Source: a virus | Strand: one strand, 5' to 3' | IMG/VR virus record: IMGVR_UViG_3300045116_000451 | Location: 1-64,000 of that record | Length of the DNA stretch: 64,000 bases | Shown here: one piece after another, positions 41,001 through 48,863 of the stretch | Numbering within the stretch: position 1 is the first letter of the stretch | How the letters are laid out: every line of letters begins with the position of its first letter | Program-made: the position numbers and the translations under genes | The notes under the pieces: generated by a model | Seen by the model: the letters and a program-made list of their open reading frames with translations, nothing else | Told to the model about the DNA's origin: nothing | Databases searched by the model: none

Positions 41001-42208
41001 GTCTTCGCTTCGACGCAAGGGACACGATCGTGCACACGGCTGCGGACAAGCGAGCATGGTTCGAGCAGTTCGGAACGGACTCCGAGTGCGTGGCGCGGCG
41101 GGCTGTGCGCGTTCTGTGGGAGCGTCGGCAGCGTCTTCTCCGATCGCAGGCGCACACGCTCGTGTCGCGACACCTCGACATGTGGCTGGCCTCGCTCATA
41201 CCGTGCCCGGCCGAGATCGAAGAGCGCATGAAGTCGAAGGGCTGGAAGCCGCCGGCTAGCGCCGAGGAAAGGCTCGAAACTTCGGCGGCGGCTTGGCGTG
41301 CGCTCATGGCGGCGATCCGCCGCAGCCTGGGACAGCCGGACCCGGAGGTGTCCCAGCAGGCCGAGCAGGGGGCCGTGGAGCTATTCGCGCCCGAGGTGCC
41401 CGAGGTGCAGGCGATCGTGGCCGAGGGCGCCGAGCAGCCCGTGGCCGTGAGCCCGGAGCGCTTCGAGGCAACGGGCGAGCTTCCCCAGGAAGCGACGGCG
41501 CCTGCCGCCGCAGCGGCGCCGGAGCCTGCTGTAGTACCGCAAGCGGCGGCGAGCGCGCTGCGCGCGTCCGCCCAGCGAGACGGCGACCTCATCGCGATCG
41601 ACGCGCGAGCGCTGTTCGATACGGCCTCCGGCAAGGTCACCTGGCTCGTGCTCACGGCAGGTGCGGCGGTGCTGGGCTGGCCCGCGGACCTGCTCCGCAA
41701 GTTCGGGGCGGGGGCCGGCAGAGTTGCGAAGGTGGCCCTGCTGGACGTCGGCGGCGCCCGCTTGATCTTTCGCTGGCCGGGCGACAAGGGAGGCTTCGTG
41801 CTGCCGGCGAAGGTGTCGGCTCCGCCCGAGGGCGAGACGGTCACCCTCGTGGACGTGACGCCTGCCGAGGAGCGAGCGACCCCGAACCCCCCATGGGCCG
41901 ACCCTAACCAGCAAGCGGCCCAGTGGCCCGGCTATCCAGGAGTGGACCCCGCTGACCAAGGCTCAGCGCTCATGGATTGCATCGCGTGGCCCGAGCAACG
42001 AGAAGCCGAGCCGACGCCCATCGACCGCTGGAGGCTCGCGTGCGCGATGCGCACCTACTCGATCTTGAAGCGCGCCGAGGCCGGAGCGCTCGGGGGACGG
42101 GTGCCGTCCGGCTGGAGCCGTTCTCCCCAGGCAGCCCTGCCGAACGCGGTGCCATCGGTGCTGCCGCACCCGATCGACGTCGCGATGGCCGCCGCTCGCT
42201 CGACCTAG
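38027..42208 (+). CDS. Giant tyrosine recombinase/integrase with 800-residue C-terminal extension
   Basis: 1393 residues from ATG 38027 (ATGA overlap); upstream open frame is a shadow. Residues 50-300 look like SAM-like/core-binding helices. Catalytic set of the tyrosine recombinase fold is complete: Arg353 (GLRAEEV), Lys379 (YGKGNKARL), His501-x-x-Arg504 (HAFRH), His527 (LLGHES), Tyr536 (TTEGY). Typical phage integrases have about 300-450 residues; here about 830 residues follow, helical and Trp-rich, with an Ala/Pro linker near 1150 and a small alpha/beta module near 1180-1270. Function of the extension is unknown. Converges with the structural operon, overlapping by 4 nt. Confidence 0.85.
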   Translation: MIEPEDTLTAVPNRADALGAFGELANGQAGYKESRYAQAIRSLVERLMMRATSIQQVRGKRRLRERPQDRSNSVKTYVKALELFSYWSVTIYGRELDPAEVTTAVVGDYVSWLRADATRAIANASPEQQQRREEYVKTRLAVRRLMIRASGTDAIQVHDAALSAIETYGQANIHQIYEALPPRVRDRYVLPKQDARVPLDYSQLHRVLNTLLRAHRVIERSPSSRQIRSRKGYIWSTEERDPLIYRYLLARVTPLKETSVSTHLSALSAVWREMLKRTDQGPAPLVFNPWADALSQSSWRVRAQKTAERSQLVPSKALTKPIVRALFGAASGPALEQRRDKLALALLTWLGLRAEEVVGALRADLGTREGAMALTVYGKGNKARLVPVFAEIRQAFELLNDTLGSMTRETFVGEDGQRRPTYSARYAMALLEPDAPLVPSLVRWGTNVRTGDPEADARNPLDTSGLRALVCKLGDRARVRVVATGEIRALDTSERARVHPHAFRHYAATAASEGGVSMVKIKGLLGHESIRTTEGYVEVPAETSVEVSVAIYRATEGGEAMTADELSSARVRSSAIEQPEIEGVVVQPARVVGTAPAVSPLAGSARVDPGEKVASPGWAYVPGSEKTIAYIPRGMTAVAFSRHVQSQAQGARARAEKARETGDAKTYESALAEYVVWRSKYLYVTMRQGEKSKLAWWTGRAGRWQGLERAPIMGPSQLGPETDRDRIVTDGLKALYEAFWETRGPTSASALAVWVGEMVDTAAGVFARAMVERGDSWVAYDEPAAPVEPVVRMHRSEAILEWFERWGWSYRVTGEKGSERGGNVALAELESLPEWFWLEDPLLALPAAERRQLRLWIEQLQALRPSPGRLAEAVEQMVDIMRAYRKLGRAYEQRLEREGREELSPELKLMGDRLRGMEGAFAQQAFRLWPTLREPLSAAAIVMGPGLPFRDRLAKALRAQGIDMGNASQARLDPVLLPEDARAGTHVFDAARLRFDARDTIVHTAADKRAWFEQFGTDSECVARRAVRVLWERRQRLLRSQAHTLVSRHLDMWLASLIPCPAEIEERMKSKGWKPPASAEERLETSAAAWRALMAAIRRSLGQPDPEVSQQAEQGAVELFAPEVPEVQAIVAEGAEQPVAVSPERFEATGELPQEATAPAAAAAPEPAVVPQAAASALRASAQRDGDLIAIDARALFDTASGKVTWLVLTAGAAVLGWPADLLRKFGAGAGRVAKVALLDVGGARLIFRWPGDKGGFVLPAKVSAPPEGETVTLVDVTPAEERATPNPPWADPNQQAAQWPGYPGVDPADQGSALMDCIAWPEQREAEPTPIDRWRLACAMRTYSILKRAEAGALGGRVPSGWSRSPQAALPNAVPSVLPHPIDVAMAAARST

Positions 42209-42516
42209 CCGCCGTACCCCCCATCGGGACCGATCTGGAAGCAGTCGGGCTGATAGAGGTACAGGTAGGTGACCTCGGGCCGGTTCTCGGCGGAAACGCG
42301 TTTTTCGATGAGTTCGGCGCCGACCGATTGCTGTACTCGCTTTTTCGCAAGCGGGTATGTGCGCTCGACGTTGGTTGCCCCACCGTAGTCTTGCGCGCGC
42401 TGCGCGAGAAACATGGTCGAAGAAACGCGCGTGATCGTGCCCACGAGCTTGCAGCCGAGGGGCGCTGCCATGAGGCCGTCACCGTAGGGGTTGTCGCCGT
42501 ACTGTCCGATTGCCAT
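42205..42516 (-). CDS. Hypothetical protein with leaderless promoter
   Basis: 103 residues from MAIGQYGDNPYG. Polar with a Gly-rich start and strands near the end (EVTYLYLYQPDCFQI). A strong promoter lies 6 nt upstream of ATG. No family recognised; location at the end of the structural region suggests a virion or regulatory role. Confidence 0.6.
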   Translation of the reverse strand: MAIGQYGDNPYGDGLMAAPLGCKLVGTITRVSSTMFLAQRAQDYGGATNVERTYPLAKKRVQQSVGAELIEKRVSAENRPEVTYLYLYQPDCFQIGPDGGYGG

Positions 42517-42522
42517 GATCAA

Positions 42523-42551
42523 AGGATACGCCGCGCTGGCGCTCGTGGCAA
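42523..42551 (-). promoter_or_regulatory. Leaderless promoter of the gene at 42516
   Basis: Minus strand TTGCCA (42551-42546), 17-nt spacer, TATCCT (42528-42523), 6 nt to ATG. Confidence 0.6.
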
Positions 42552-42566
42552 GACGGTGCGCCCGGC

Positions 42567-42596
42567 TTCTCGGATCTCGCGTTGCGCTGGTAGAGT
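42567..42596 (+). promoter_or_regulatory. Possible leaderless promoter for 42603
   Basis: TTCTCG (42567-42572), 18-nt spacer, TAGAGT (42591-42596), 6 nt to GTG 42603. -35 is weak. Confidence 0.35.
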
Positions 42597-42602
42597 GATC
42601 CG

Positions 42603-43109
42603 GTGCTTGAGGCCGAGCAGAGCAGCGCGACCGTCTCCGTCGAGTCGGGCAGAATCGCCATCGTGCCCGTGCGGAAGCGCCCCTCTCGGGTGCTCTCGGA
42701 GTACTCGCTGTGCCTGCCGGCTGCGCAAGGTCGCTACGCCGTGCTGGTCGAGCCCGAGGTGAGGCCACGTCGGGGCGTGGTGACACGGCTGTCAATCCGG
42801 CGCGAGCAGGACGGGGCCGTCTCCGAGTCGAAACCGGGGCGGTTCGCGCTCAGCGTGCTGGCGCCGTTTCTGTACGTCGGCGATCCCGGCTTCCTGTACG
42901 GCAAGGAAGAAGTCGAAGAAGAAAAGCGCGCGATTTACGCGAGCACGGAGCCCCGATCCGCTGGCTCGTATCGAACGCGCGGTGGCGATGTCGCCGTGTG
43001 CGTGCGCATCGGCGGGAAGCTAGCTTCGCTCAGGGGGCAAACCCGCCTGGACGCGGCTGACGCGTTGGACGAGCTTGTGCTGGACCGGCTGCCCGACCCA
43101 GAAGCGTGA
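42603..43109 (+). CDS. Hypothetical protein
   Basis: 168 residues from GTG 42603, divergent from its left neighbour. Beta-rich (TVSVESGRIAIVPVRK, YAVLVEPEVRPRRGVVTRLSI, GRFALSVLAPFLYVG), ending with helices. Basic and acidic patches; no family recognised. A lone rightward gene inside a leftward region, ending 2 nt before the convergent gene, so it may be a late insertion or regulator. Confidence 0.55.
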   Translation: MLEAEQSSATVSVESGRIAIVPVRKRPSRVLSEYSLCLPAAQGRYAVLVEPEVRPRRGVVTRLSIRREQDGAVSESKPGRFALSVLAPFLYVGDPGFLYGKEEVEEEKRAIYASTEPRSAGSYRTRGGDVAVCVRIGGKLASLRGQTRLDAADALDELVLDRLPDPEA

Positions 43110-43110
43110 C

Positions 43111-43446
43111 TCACTGCGCGGGCGCGACGACGGCGGGCGCCGAGCCGGTCGCGCTCACAAGCTCGATCTTGCCGGCGATCCAGCAAGCCACGATGTTGTC
43201 CGGGTCGAGCGCGACGTCGATGCTCGTGCGGGGATCGGTCGGGTTGGCGTACGTGAGGATGGGTTGTCCGTTCTGGAGCCTGAGCTTGCCCTCGACGTGG
43301 TCGAGCGCGATCGGGGTGTTCGCGTATTGATCGGAGCCGCGCATTGCCATCGGCACGAAAGACCGCCCGGAGTAGCCGAGCAGAAACACGGCCTGCTTGA
43401 GTTGCACGAACACGATCTCGCCTTCCGCGAAGGACAAGTTGATCAT
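43111..43446 (-). CDS. Hypothetical beta-rich protein
   Basis: 111 residues from MINLSFAEGEI, overlapping the glycosyltransferase stop (ATGA). Regularly spaced strands (IVFVQLKQAVFLLGYSG, IELVSATG) suggest a small barrel. Possibly a minor virion protein. Unknown. Confidence 0.55.
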   Translation of the reverse strand: MINLSFAEGEIVFVQLKQAVFLLGYSGRSFVPMAMRGSDQYANTPIALDHVEGKLRLQNGQPILTYANPTDPRTSIDVALDPDNIVACWIAGKIELVSATGSAPAVVAPAQ

Positions 43447-44537
43447 TGGTATTTTCTCCTGATGTCGTCCATCCAAGGTTGGATCTGGCGTGACCAGACC
43501 CACGCATGTGATAGCGTTTGTGCTTGGGCCACGGCGTCGCTGGCGTTCTGTTGCGCGTCACGCCGAGCTTGCTCGAGCGATTCCTTGATTGCGTGCGGGC
43601 TCGAATGGGGGGCGGTGCCGCCCGCGTCATAGATGGCCGGACCTTGACCGTCGAACGGAACGGGCACGACGCCGGGGATGGGCGCACCGTCCCGCAGCGC
43701 CCACTGCCGATGCCCCCCGCACAAGGTAACGATGACCGGAACGCCGCAGCAAAGGGCTTCCAGCGGGCAGAGGCCGAACCCTTCCCCGCGCGAAGGCTGC
43801 ACCACGTAGTCGAAACACGAATAGACCCAGCGCATGCGCTCGGGAGCTGCGTTCAAGCGGCCCATGATCGAAACGTGGTCCACGTGTTCGTCGTACTCGT
43901 CTTCGAGGCGCGCGCGCGCCACGGCGAGTTGGGAGGCGGACACGACCACGGTCAAGTGAGCTTCGCGCCGATGGTCCCAGTCGGTGAACGCTCGGATGAG
44001 CGGCCAGGTGCCTTTTCTCTCCGTGCTCGACTCGGCCAGGTGAAGCAACGACAGCCCTGGCTTACGAAAGGCAGAAAACAGCTCGCTCGCTTCGAACTCG
44101 GCGCGCTCTTCTTTCGCGATAGGCGTCATGCACTCGGACACGCCGTGAGGCACTACGGTGACCGGCAAGATGAACTCGGGCGGTGCGCCATCCACGATGA
44201 CTTTCTTGGACCACTCGCTTGGCGTGAGCAGGCCCGTGCAAGAGCACATGACCGCATCGTAGATAGAAGGTGGTACCCAAGTTGAATTCGCCGCAAGCAT
44301 GAACAGGCGCTCTTCGTGCCCGAACATGGCCATGTACCCGATCTCGAAAGGCAGCCCGCACACGAGCCCGACCGGCGCACCGGCTCCATGGCTTCCGACC
44401 TCGACGTCACCGATTCTGTTTGCGTAGCTCACGGAACCGGCGAGCAGGTTTTCTCGGTCGAGCGCGCTTGCGATACCGTGCGTGACGACCTGAAACGAGC
44501 CCCAGCCGACGGTCGAGCCGTAGACGCGCACGATCAT
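43443..44537 (-). CDS. GT4-family (GT-B) glycosyltransferase
   Basis: 364 residues. The C-terminal domain has the E-x7-E signature PSRGEGFGLCPLEAL with the following CGVPVI, typical of GT4 retaining enzymes; the N-terminal domain ends with TPSEWSKKVIV and TVVPHGV. Likely adds sugar to virion proteins or host envelope. Overlaps the upstream GT gene by 4 nt. Confidence 0.85.
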   Translation of the reverse strand: MIVRVYGSTVGWGSFQVVTHGIASALDRENLLAGSVSYANRIGDVEVGSHGAGAPVGLVCGLPFEIGYMAMFGHEERLFMLAANSTWVPPSIYDAVMCSCTGLLTPSEWSKKVIVDGAPPEFILPVTVVPHGVSECMTPIAKEERAEFEASELFSAFRKPGLSLLHLAESSTERKGTWPLIRAFTDWDHRREAHLTVVVSASQLAVARARLEDEYDEHVDHVSIMGRLNAAPERMRWVYSCFDYVVQPSRGEGFGLCPLEALCCGVPVIVTLCGGHRQWALRDGAPIPGVVPVPFDGQGPAIYDAGGTAPHSSPHAIKESLEQARRDAQQNASDAVAQAQTLSHAWVWSRQIQPWMDDIRRKYQ

Positions 44538-45934
44538 GGGCGCTCTCCGTCCACGTTGATTCCCGCGGTTGGTGTCGAAGACCGACTAGTGAGTCGATCG
44601 ACTTCACTGCGCATCTTGGCGCCGACGCGGTCGAGCGTGTAGGGGCTCGAATCGAACGCGTGCACGTAGTCGTCGCGTGACCTGAACGCGTAGACCAGGG
44701 CGACCTGAAGATGCGTCACACCGAAAGCCGACCAGACCGTGCCGACAGGCATCGCATACCAGCTCGGAATTTCGTAGCCCCATTCAGATTCGCCGATGCG
44801 AATGTCGCTCGGCGTGGCGTAATCGGAAGGGCCACCAAAGCCAGAGTAAATCAAGCGCAAGCCCATGACCTTCGCGTCGAACGCGGGCAAGTCGAATCCT
44901 TCGAAACGCCCGCTCGACACGTAGCAGTCGCACTCGGCGTACAAGCGTGCCAAGTCCGCGCGGTCGAAGCGCTGGTTCCAGAAGACGCGAATCTTCGCCA
45001 GGGCCTGCTCGCGCGTCCACAGGGAAGCCGAATAGCTAGTCAGGAAAGCTGCGTCGATGCTTTCGTAGGGGGTCGAGGGGTAGCCGGGGCTGCGCGCGAA
45101 TGGCATGCATTTGAGGACAAGCTCGACCGGGTCGTCCGGAGAAAACGCCGAAAGGAAAGCTTCGACAAGCTCGTGCTGCGCTTTGCGCGGTTCCCATTTG
45201 CCGACGTGAAGAAAGCGATACGGTCGAGGTGCGCTCGAACGAGGCGTCGTGCGCATTGGATCCCGAAACGCCATGGGATGCGGGATGATCGCGATCTTGG
45301 AGCGGTCGAGGCCGCATGCGACGAGACCTTCTGCGTTGTGCCGGCACGGCACCCAGACACCGCCGAGCCGTCCGAGAAGCTCTACGGTTTCGGAGCCGAG
45401 CGTTTGTGTCTCGAAAGCCGCAAAGAGCACCGTCGAGGCGCGCGCGGCCGAGCGTTCTTCTCGTGTGCCCTGCGCGAGCCAGGCATTGCGAGCGACGCGT
45501 TCGACGTTGGCAATGCTCGGCACGACGTGACGGATGACGAGCGCGGTCTTCCCGTGCCTCAGATCCGCAACGTGGCCGATCTCGTCTCGGACGCTCTGGG
45601 GCAATTCCGAGTAGGTCACGCGCTCGACGAGCCCGTCGTTCGAGTGCGTGTGGCTCTCGCTTTGCAGAAACACGGGCAGGCCCGTGCGGCGCAGAGCGCA
45701 GGCGTTGCGACGAACGGCTACGCATACGCCGTCGGCCTCTGTTTCGTAGGGCCCTCGATAGATGACGCCGACGGAGTACTGGGCACCGTGCCCAGGCGCG
45801 AAGACAGGACCTTCAGCTTCGAGTTCCTGCTCGGCTCGTGTGCGTTCTTCGGCCGCGTCCCGATCGGCTCGTTCTGCGAGCGCTTGCTGGTAGCGCTCGA
45901 GGTCCTCGGCGCAGACGTGGGGGTCGCCAGGCAC
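44534..45934 (-). CDS. Second GT-B glycosyltransferase with N-terminal coiled coil
   Basis: 466 residues. Residues 1-45 are a Glu/Arg-rich helix; the GT domain follows, with FLHVGKWEPRKAQHELVEAF at its inter-domain joint and CYVSSGRFEGFDLPAFDA carrying the E-x-E-like acceptor loop. The paired gene order suggests sequential sugar transfer. Coupled by ATGA overlap. Confidence 0.8.
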   Translation of the reverse strand: MPGDPHVCAEDLERYQQALAERADRDAAEERTRAEQELEAEGPVFAPGHGAQYSVGVIYRGPYETEADGVCVAVRRNACALRRTGLPVFLQSESHTHSNDGLVERVTYSELPQSVRDEIGHVADLRHGKTALVIRHVVPSIANVERVARNAWLAQGTREERSAARASTVLFAAFETQTLGSETVELLGRLGGVWVPCRHNAEGLVACGLDRSKIAIIPHPMAFRDPMRTTPRSSAPRPYRFLHVGKWEPRKAQHELVEAFLSAFSPDDPVELVLKCMPFARSPGYPSTPYESIDAAFLTSYSASLWTREQALAKIRVFWNQRFDRADLARLYAECDCYVSSGRFEGFDLPAFDAKVMGLRLIYSGFGGPSDYATPSDIRIGESEWGYEIPSWYAMPVGTVWSAFGVTHLQVALVYAFRSRDDYVHAFDSSPYTLDRVGAKMRSEVDRLTSRSSTPTAGINVDGERP

Positions 45935-45937
45935 GGG

Positions 45938-46597
45938 TCACCTCGTGCGGTACAGGCGGTTCTTGTGCACCTTGAACGTGCAACCGCAGCCGACGCCCGC
46001 GCACCGGAGCGCGTCCGTGTCCATGATTGTGCCCGCGCTGCGGTAGAACTCCCGACCACCCGGCACCGTCGGGTTTTCGGCCCATCGGACCTCTCCCGCG
46101 CCTTTTTCGTCGATGTGCCAAGCCCGGTTTTTGTCGGAGACGCGACATTGCGCGAAGCCCTGGTTCACGCCGCGAGCGACGCATTCAGGGCAGACGAAAA
46201 TGAGGATCTTTTCGCCCGTGATGTCGTCGGTCACAAGCTCACAAAGCTCGGTGATGGCCCGGCCGTCGCGGTACTCATAATAGAGCGCCACTTTGGGGCT
46301 CGCGACCGGATCGGCGAACTGGTGAGCGTACAGAGCCGCTCCACCGTGCTCGATCGGGATCGCTCCGAGCTTGTTTTCTGCGTCGTATTCTGCTCGGCGA
46401 GCTTTCGCGTCCGCAACTTGCTCGGCGAGCTGCGTGTCGAACCGGCTGCTCGTCGTGCCCCCTTGGACCCAGGTCGTCAGCTTGTAGGGCCCTTCAGCAG
46501 GCGGCTCGGCCGCACTGGGCGTCTCGGGCGACGCGGGCTCGCTCGGAGCGTCAGTCGGTTGCTCTGGGATGCAGGAGCTTTCTTCGGCCTGGCTCAT
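45938..46597 (-). CDS. Hypothetical zinc-binding protein
   Basis: 219 residues. A Pro/Glu/Ser-rich disordered start (1-37), a central domain, CPECVARG (about 135-142) and CAGVGCGC near the end forming possible zinc sites, and a basic C-terminus. A leaderless promoter (TTGATC-17-GATTTT) lies 6 nt before ATG. First gene of the glycosyltransferase unit. Confidence 0.6.
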   Translation of the reverse strand: MSQAEESSCIPEQPTDAPSEPASPETPSAAEPPAEGPYKLTTWVQGGTTSSRFDTQLAEQVADAKARRAEYDAENKLGAIPIEHGGAALYAHQFADPVASPKVALYYEYRDGRAITELCELVTDDITGEKILIFVCPECVARGVNQGFAQCRVSDKNRAWHIDEKGAGEVRWAENPTVPGGREFYRSAGTIMDTDALRCAGVGCGCTFKVHKNRLYRTR

Positions 46598-46603
46598 GCG
46601 GTG

Positions 46604-46632
46604 AAAATCGCACGAAGCCTCGGAGCGATCAA
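46604..46632 (-). promoter_or_regulatory. Possible leaderless promoter of the glycosylation unit
   Basis: Minus strand TTGATC (46632-46627), 17-nt spacer, GATTTT (46609-46604), 6 nt to the ATG at 46597. Confidence 0.45.
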
Positions 46633-47039
46633 GCCCTCTTTTGCCACGCGAGGTACGAGAAGACGGCGGCCGCGATGGCGCCGACCGCGGTCACGCCGCC
46701 CATGATCTTGATGGGCAGCATGGACTTGTCGATGTTGGCCTGCACGGTCGGCCAACTCTGGTTGACCACGTACTGGATGAGCCCCTGCGCGCCCCCCTGA
46801 AGCAGTCCCTGCAGGTCAGAGACCGCGTCTCCCATCCCGCAGCCGCGAAGGCCGGGGGGCACATGCGAGCGCAGCTGGGACATGTAGGTGTGCGCTCCGA
46901 GGCCGTCCAGGAAGCGGGGGCCGGCGGCCGCGGGCGAGTACATGGCCTGCGGGATCGCCGGGTTGTGCGTGCCTGCCTGGAAAGCTTCGAACGCAAGGCC
47001 CGGCGTGGGCTGGACCGGCTGCTGCGGGAAGTAGCTCAT
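46629..47039 (-). CDS. Single-span virion-type membrane protein
   Basis: 136 residues from MSYFPQQPVQPTPG. Disordered Pro/Gln start, the motif F-L-D-G-L-G (L-D-G-L-G at 44-48), a helical middle and a C-terminal TM (about 113-131) with KRA at the end. Likely virion membrane protein. Start overlaps the J-domain gene stop. Confidence 0.65.
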   Translation of the reverse strand: MSYFPQQPVQPTPGLAFEAFQAGTHNPAIPQAMYSPAAAGPRFLDGLGAHTYMSQLRSHVPPGLRGCGMGDAVSDLQGLLQGGAQGLIQYVVNQSWPTVQANIDKSMLPIKIMGGVTAVGAIAAAVFSYLAWQKRA

Positions 47040-47665
47040 TTCTGCCTGCTCCTTCTCACCGCAGCATACGCCTCGTCGATCGCCTTGAACAGCTTCGCGT
47101 CCAGCTCCGCGCCTTCCTTGTCGCGCCCAGCTCGGTCTGGGTGGTAGCGCGCCACGAGCTTCTTGTAGGCGCGTTTCACGTCCTGGTCGTCGGCGTCTGG
47201 ATCGACCCCGAGCGTTCTGTAGGCCCACGCGAGGTCACCGTTCGACCCGGGCGAACGAACGGGAGGGCGCCATCGCTTCACGTGCTGCGCGGCCGTACGC
47301 ATGCACGGAAAGCACACGACCGTGGCGTCCATGGCGACCAGGCAGTGCCCAACGCACACGGGCATCCCGCAGAGCAGGCAACAAGCAGCGGCCTGGGCGC
47401 CGCACCACTCGTCGGGCTTTCGCTCGAACGCGCACACGTGCGGGCCATCGACCGGCAGCACCCACTTCGAAGGCGCGAAACGAGCGACGTTCGCGGCCCA
47501 GGGCAACAGGACCGTGAGAAGCAGACGCTGCGCGCTTTCGTCCAGGTACGATTCGATAGTCTGAGCGAGCGAGCCAAGCTGCGCGAGCGTGTGCAAAGAT
47601 TCAGCGGTTTTGGCGCTCGGACGGCCACCCGCCATCGCTTGCCGGAACATGTCGAGAAGAGGCAC
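47036..47665 (-). CDS. J-domain protein with N-terminal Cys-rich module
   Basis: 209 residues. Residues 145-205 are a J domain: AYRTLGVDPDADDQDVKRAYKKL, HPD at 175-177, FKAIDEAYAAV. Nine cysteines between 78 and 121 probably bind zinc. J domains stimulate Hsp70; a viral copy beside membrane and capsid genes suggests assembly chaperoning. Confidence 0.85.
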   Translation of the reverse strand: MPLLDMFRQAMAGGRPSAKTAESLHTLAQLGSLAQTIESYLDESAQRLLLTVLLPWAANVARFAPSKWVLPVDGPHVCAFERKPDEWCGAQAAACCLLCGMPVCVGHCLVAMDATVVCFPCMRTAAQHVKRWRPPVRSPGSNGDLAWAYRTLGVDPDADDQDVKRAYKKLVARYHPDRAGRDKEGAELDAKLFKAIDEAYAAVRRSRQK

Positions 47666-47683
47666 GCGATCGAGCTTACCACA

Positions 47684-47911
47684 TCAGGGCCTCGGCTGGG
47701 CGCGCGAAACCCATTCGCGGGGAAGGTAGCGGGCTAGGTAGATGCCCGCACCGAGCCCAAGCGCGACCGACCCCGCTGCTACGATCCAGACCGGGATGCG
47801 CCGCTGCGAGAACTCGCGCACGTCCTCGGTTCCGAGCCCGGCGAGCAGCCCCGCGGCCGCGAGAAGCTTGTCGGTCACGTGAGGGTTGGCGAGCAGGATG
47901 GACGCGCCCAC
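47684..47911 (-). CDS. Small virion-type membrane protein
   Basis: 75 residues from GTG 47911, six nucleotides after the upstream stop. N-terminal amphipathic helix containing L-L-A-G-L-G (23-27), then a TM span (about 39-60) and a short polar tail. Confidence 0.6.
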   Translation of the reverse strand: MGASILLANPHVTDKLLAAAGLLAGLGTEDVREFSQRRIPVWIVAAGSVALGLGAGIYLARYLPREWVSRAQPRP

Positions 47912-47917
47912 GGCAGC

Positions 47918-48820
47918 TCAGTACCTGCGTGCGCCAGCGCGCAGCGTGAACACGTCCCGCGACAGATCGACAGGAGGCTGCCCAAGACCCCGGATGCCCT
48001 TGTACGTTGCGCTGCTTGAAGCGCTCGCCGGCCGCGGCATGGGCGGCCGGAAGGCCGCGCTTGGCTGGGCGCTGTAGCGCGGCGGCGACGGAGCGCGTTG
48101 CATGGACGACATCGTGGCCGATGCGGGTGCCGGCCCGAAGGCCCCGGGGCTCGCGCTCGGCGCGGCGTAACTTGCCGAGGGCAACGTTCCGCCCCAGCGG
48201 CTGGCCGTGCTCGAGATCGCTCGCGACGCCGCGCGCCAGGCCGAACCGATGATGCCCTGGCTGCCAGCGGGCTGCACGCCCGAGGGCATCGCGGTCTGCG
48301 AAACAGGCGCTACGTAGCCGGGGCCTGCCGGCGTGACGCTACCGGGCGCGAACGGCCCCAAGCTCGCGCCGGGGGTCGTGCCCGCTGGCTTGCCAGGTCC
48401 GATCCCGCCGCCGCCTGGCAAGGGCATGGCGCCCGGCAGCGGGCCGCCGCTCGGCCATGCCCCGCCTCCGGGCTCGGGCAAGGCGCTCCAGGGCGACCCG
48501 GAGGGAAGGTACCCGCCGCCACCACCGCCATCCCCTCCGCCTCCACCTCCGCCGCCCCCTTGCTCGGCCGCGACTTCTTCGGGGGACTTTTTCGTGAGGA
48601 AGTGACAGATCAGGCCGGCGAGCAGCCCCGCGGCAGACCCCACGGCCGCTCCCTTGCCCCTCGATGGCTTGTAGGAGAGAGCGCCGATGCCTGCGCCACC
48701 AGCCAGGCCTGCGCCGAAGCACGCCAGGCTGCGCCAGTGCAAATCGAAGAAGCTCGGCTGGGCGCCGGTCGCGTCCGTGCCGAAGCCAGCCAAGGCCACG
48801 ATGCAAGAGGGACAGGTCAT
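47918..48820 (-). CDS. Gly/Pro-rich membrane protein
   Basis: 300 residues. Start MTCPSCIVALAGFG (L-A-G-F-G at 10-14), two hydrophobic Gly-rich spans (about 29-50 and 57-76), then about 130 residues of Gly/Pro/Ala low complexity, and a C-terminus with GIRGLG and a basic end (RAGARRY). Probably an elongated virion protein spanning the membrane; no enzyme motif. Confidence 0.65.
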   Translation of the reverse strand: MTCPSCIVALAGFGTDATGAQPSFFDLHWRSLACFGAGLAGGAGIGALSYKPSRGKGAAVGSAAGLLAGLICHFLTKKSPEEVAAEQGGGGGGGGGDGGGGGGYLPSGSPWSALPEPGGGAWPSGGPLPGAMPLPGGGGIGPGKPAGTTPGASLGPFAPGSVTPAGPGYVAPVSQTAMPSGVQPAGSQGIIGSAWRAASRAISSTASRWGGTLPSASYAAPSASPGAFGPAPASATMSSMQRAPSPPRYSAQPSAAFRPPMPRPASASSSATYKGIRGLGQPPVDLSRDVFTLRAGARRY

Positions 48821-48863
48821 GCGCTGATCCTACGAGCGAGGGGCTTTTTGCCCAAGGCGCGCG

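Noticed and set aside
44711-46705. 664-residue rightward open frame over the glycosyltransferases
   Set aside because: Opposite-strand shadow in GC-rich DNA; the minus-strand frames have enzyme motifs.
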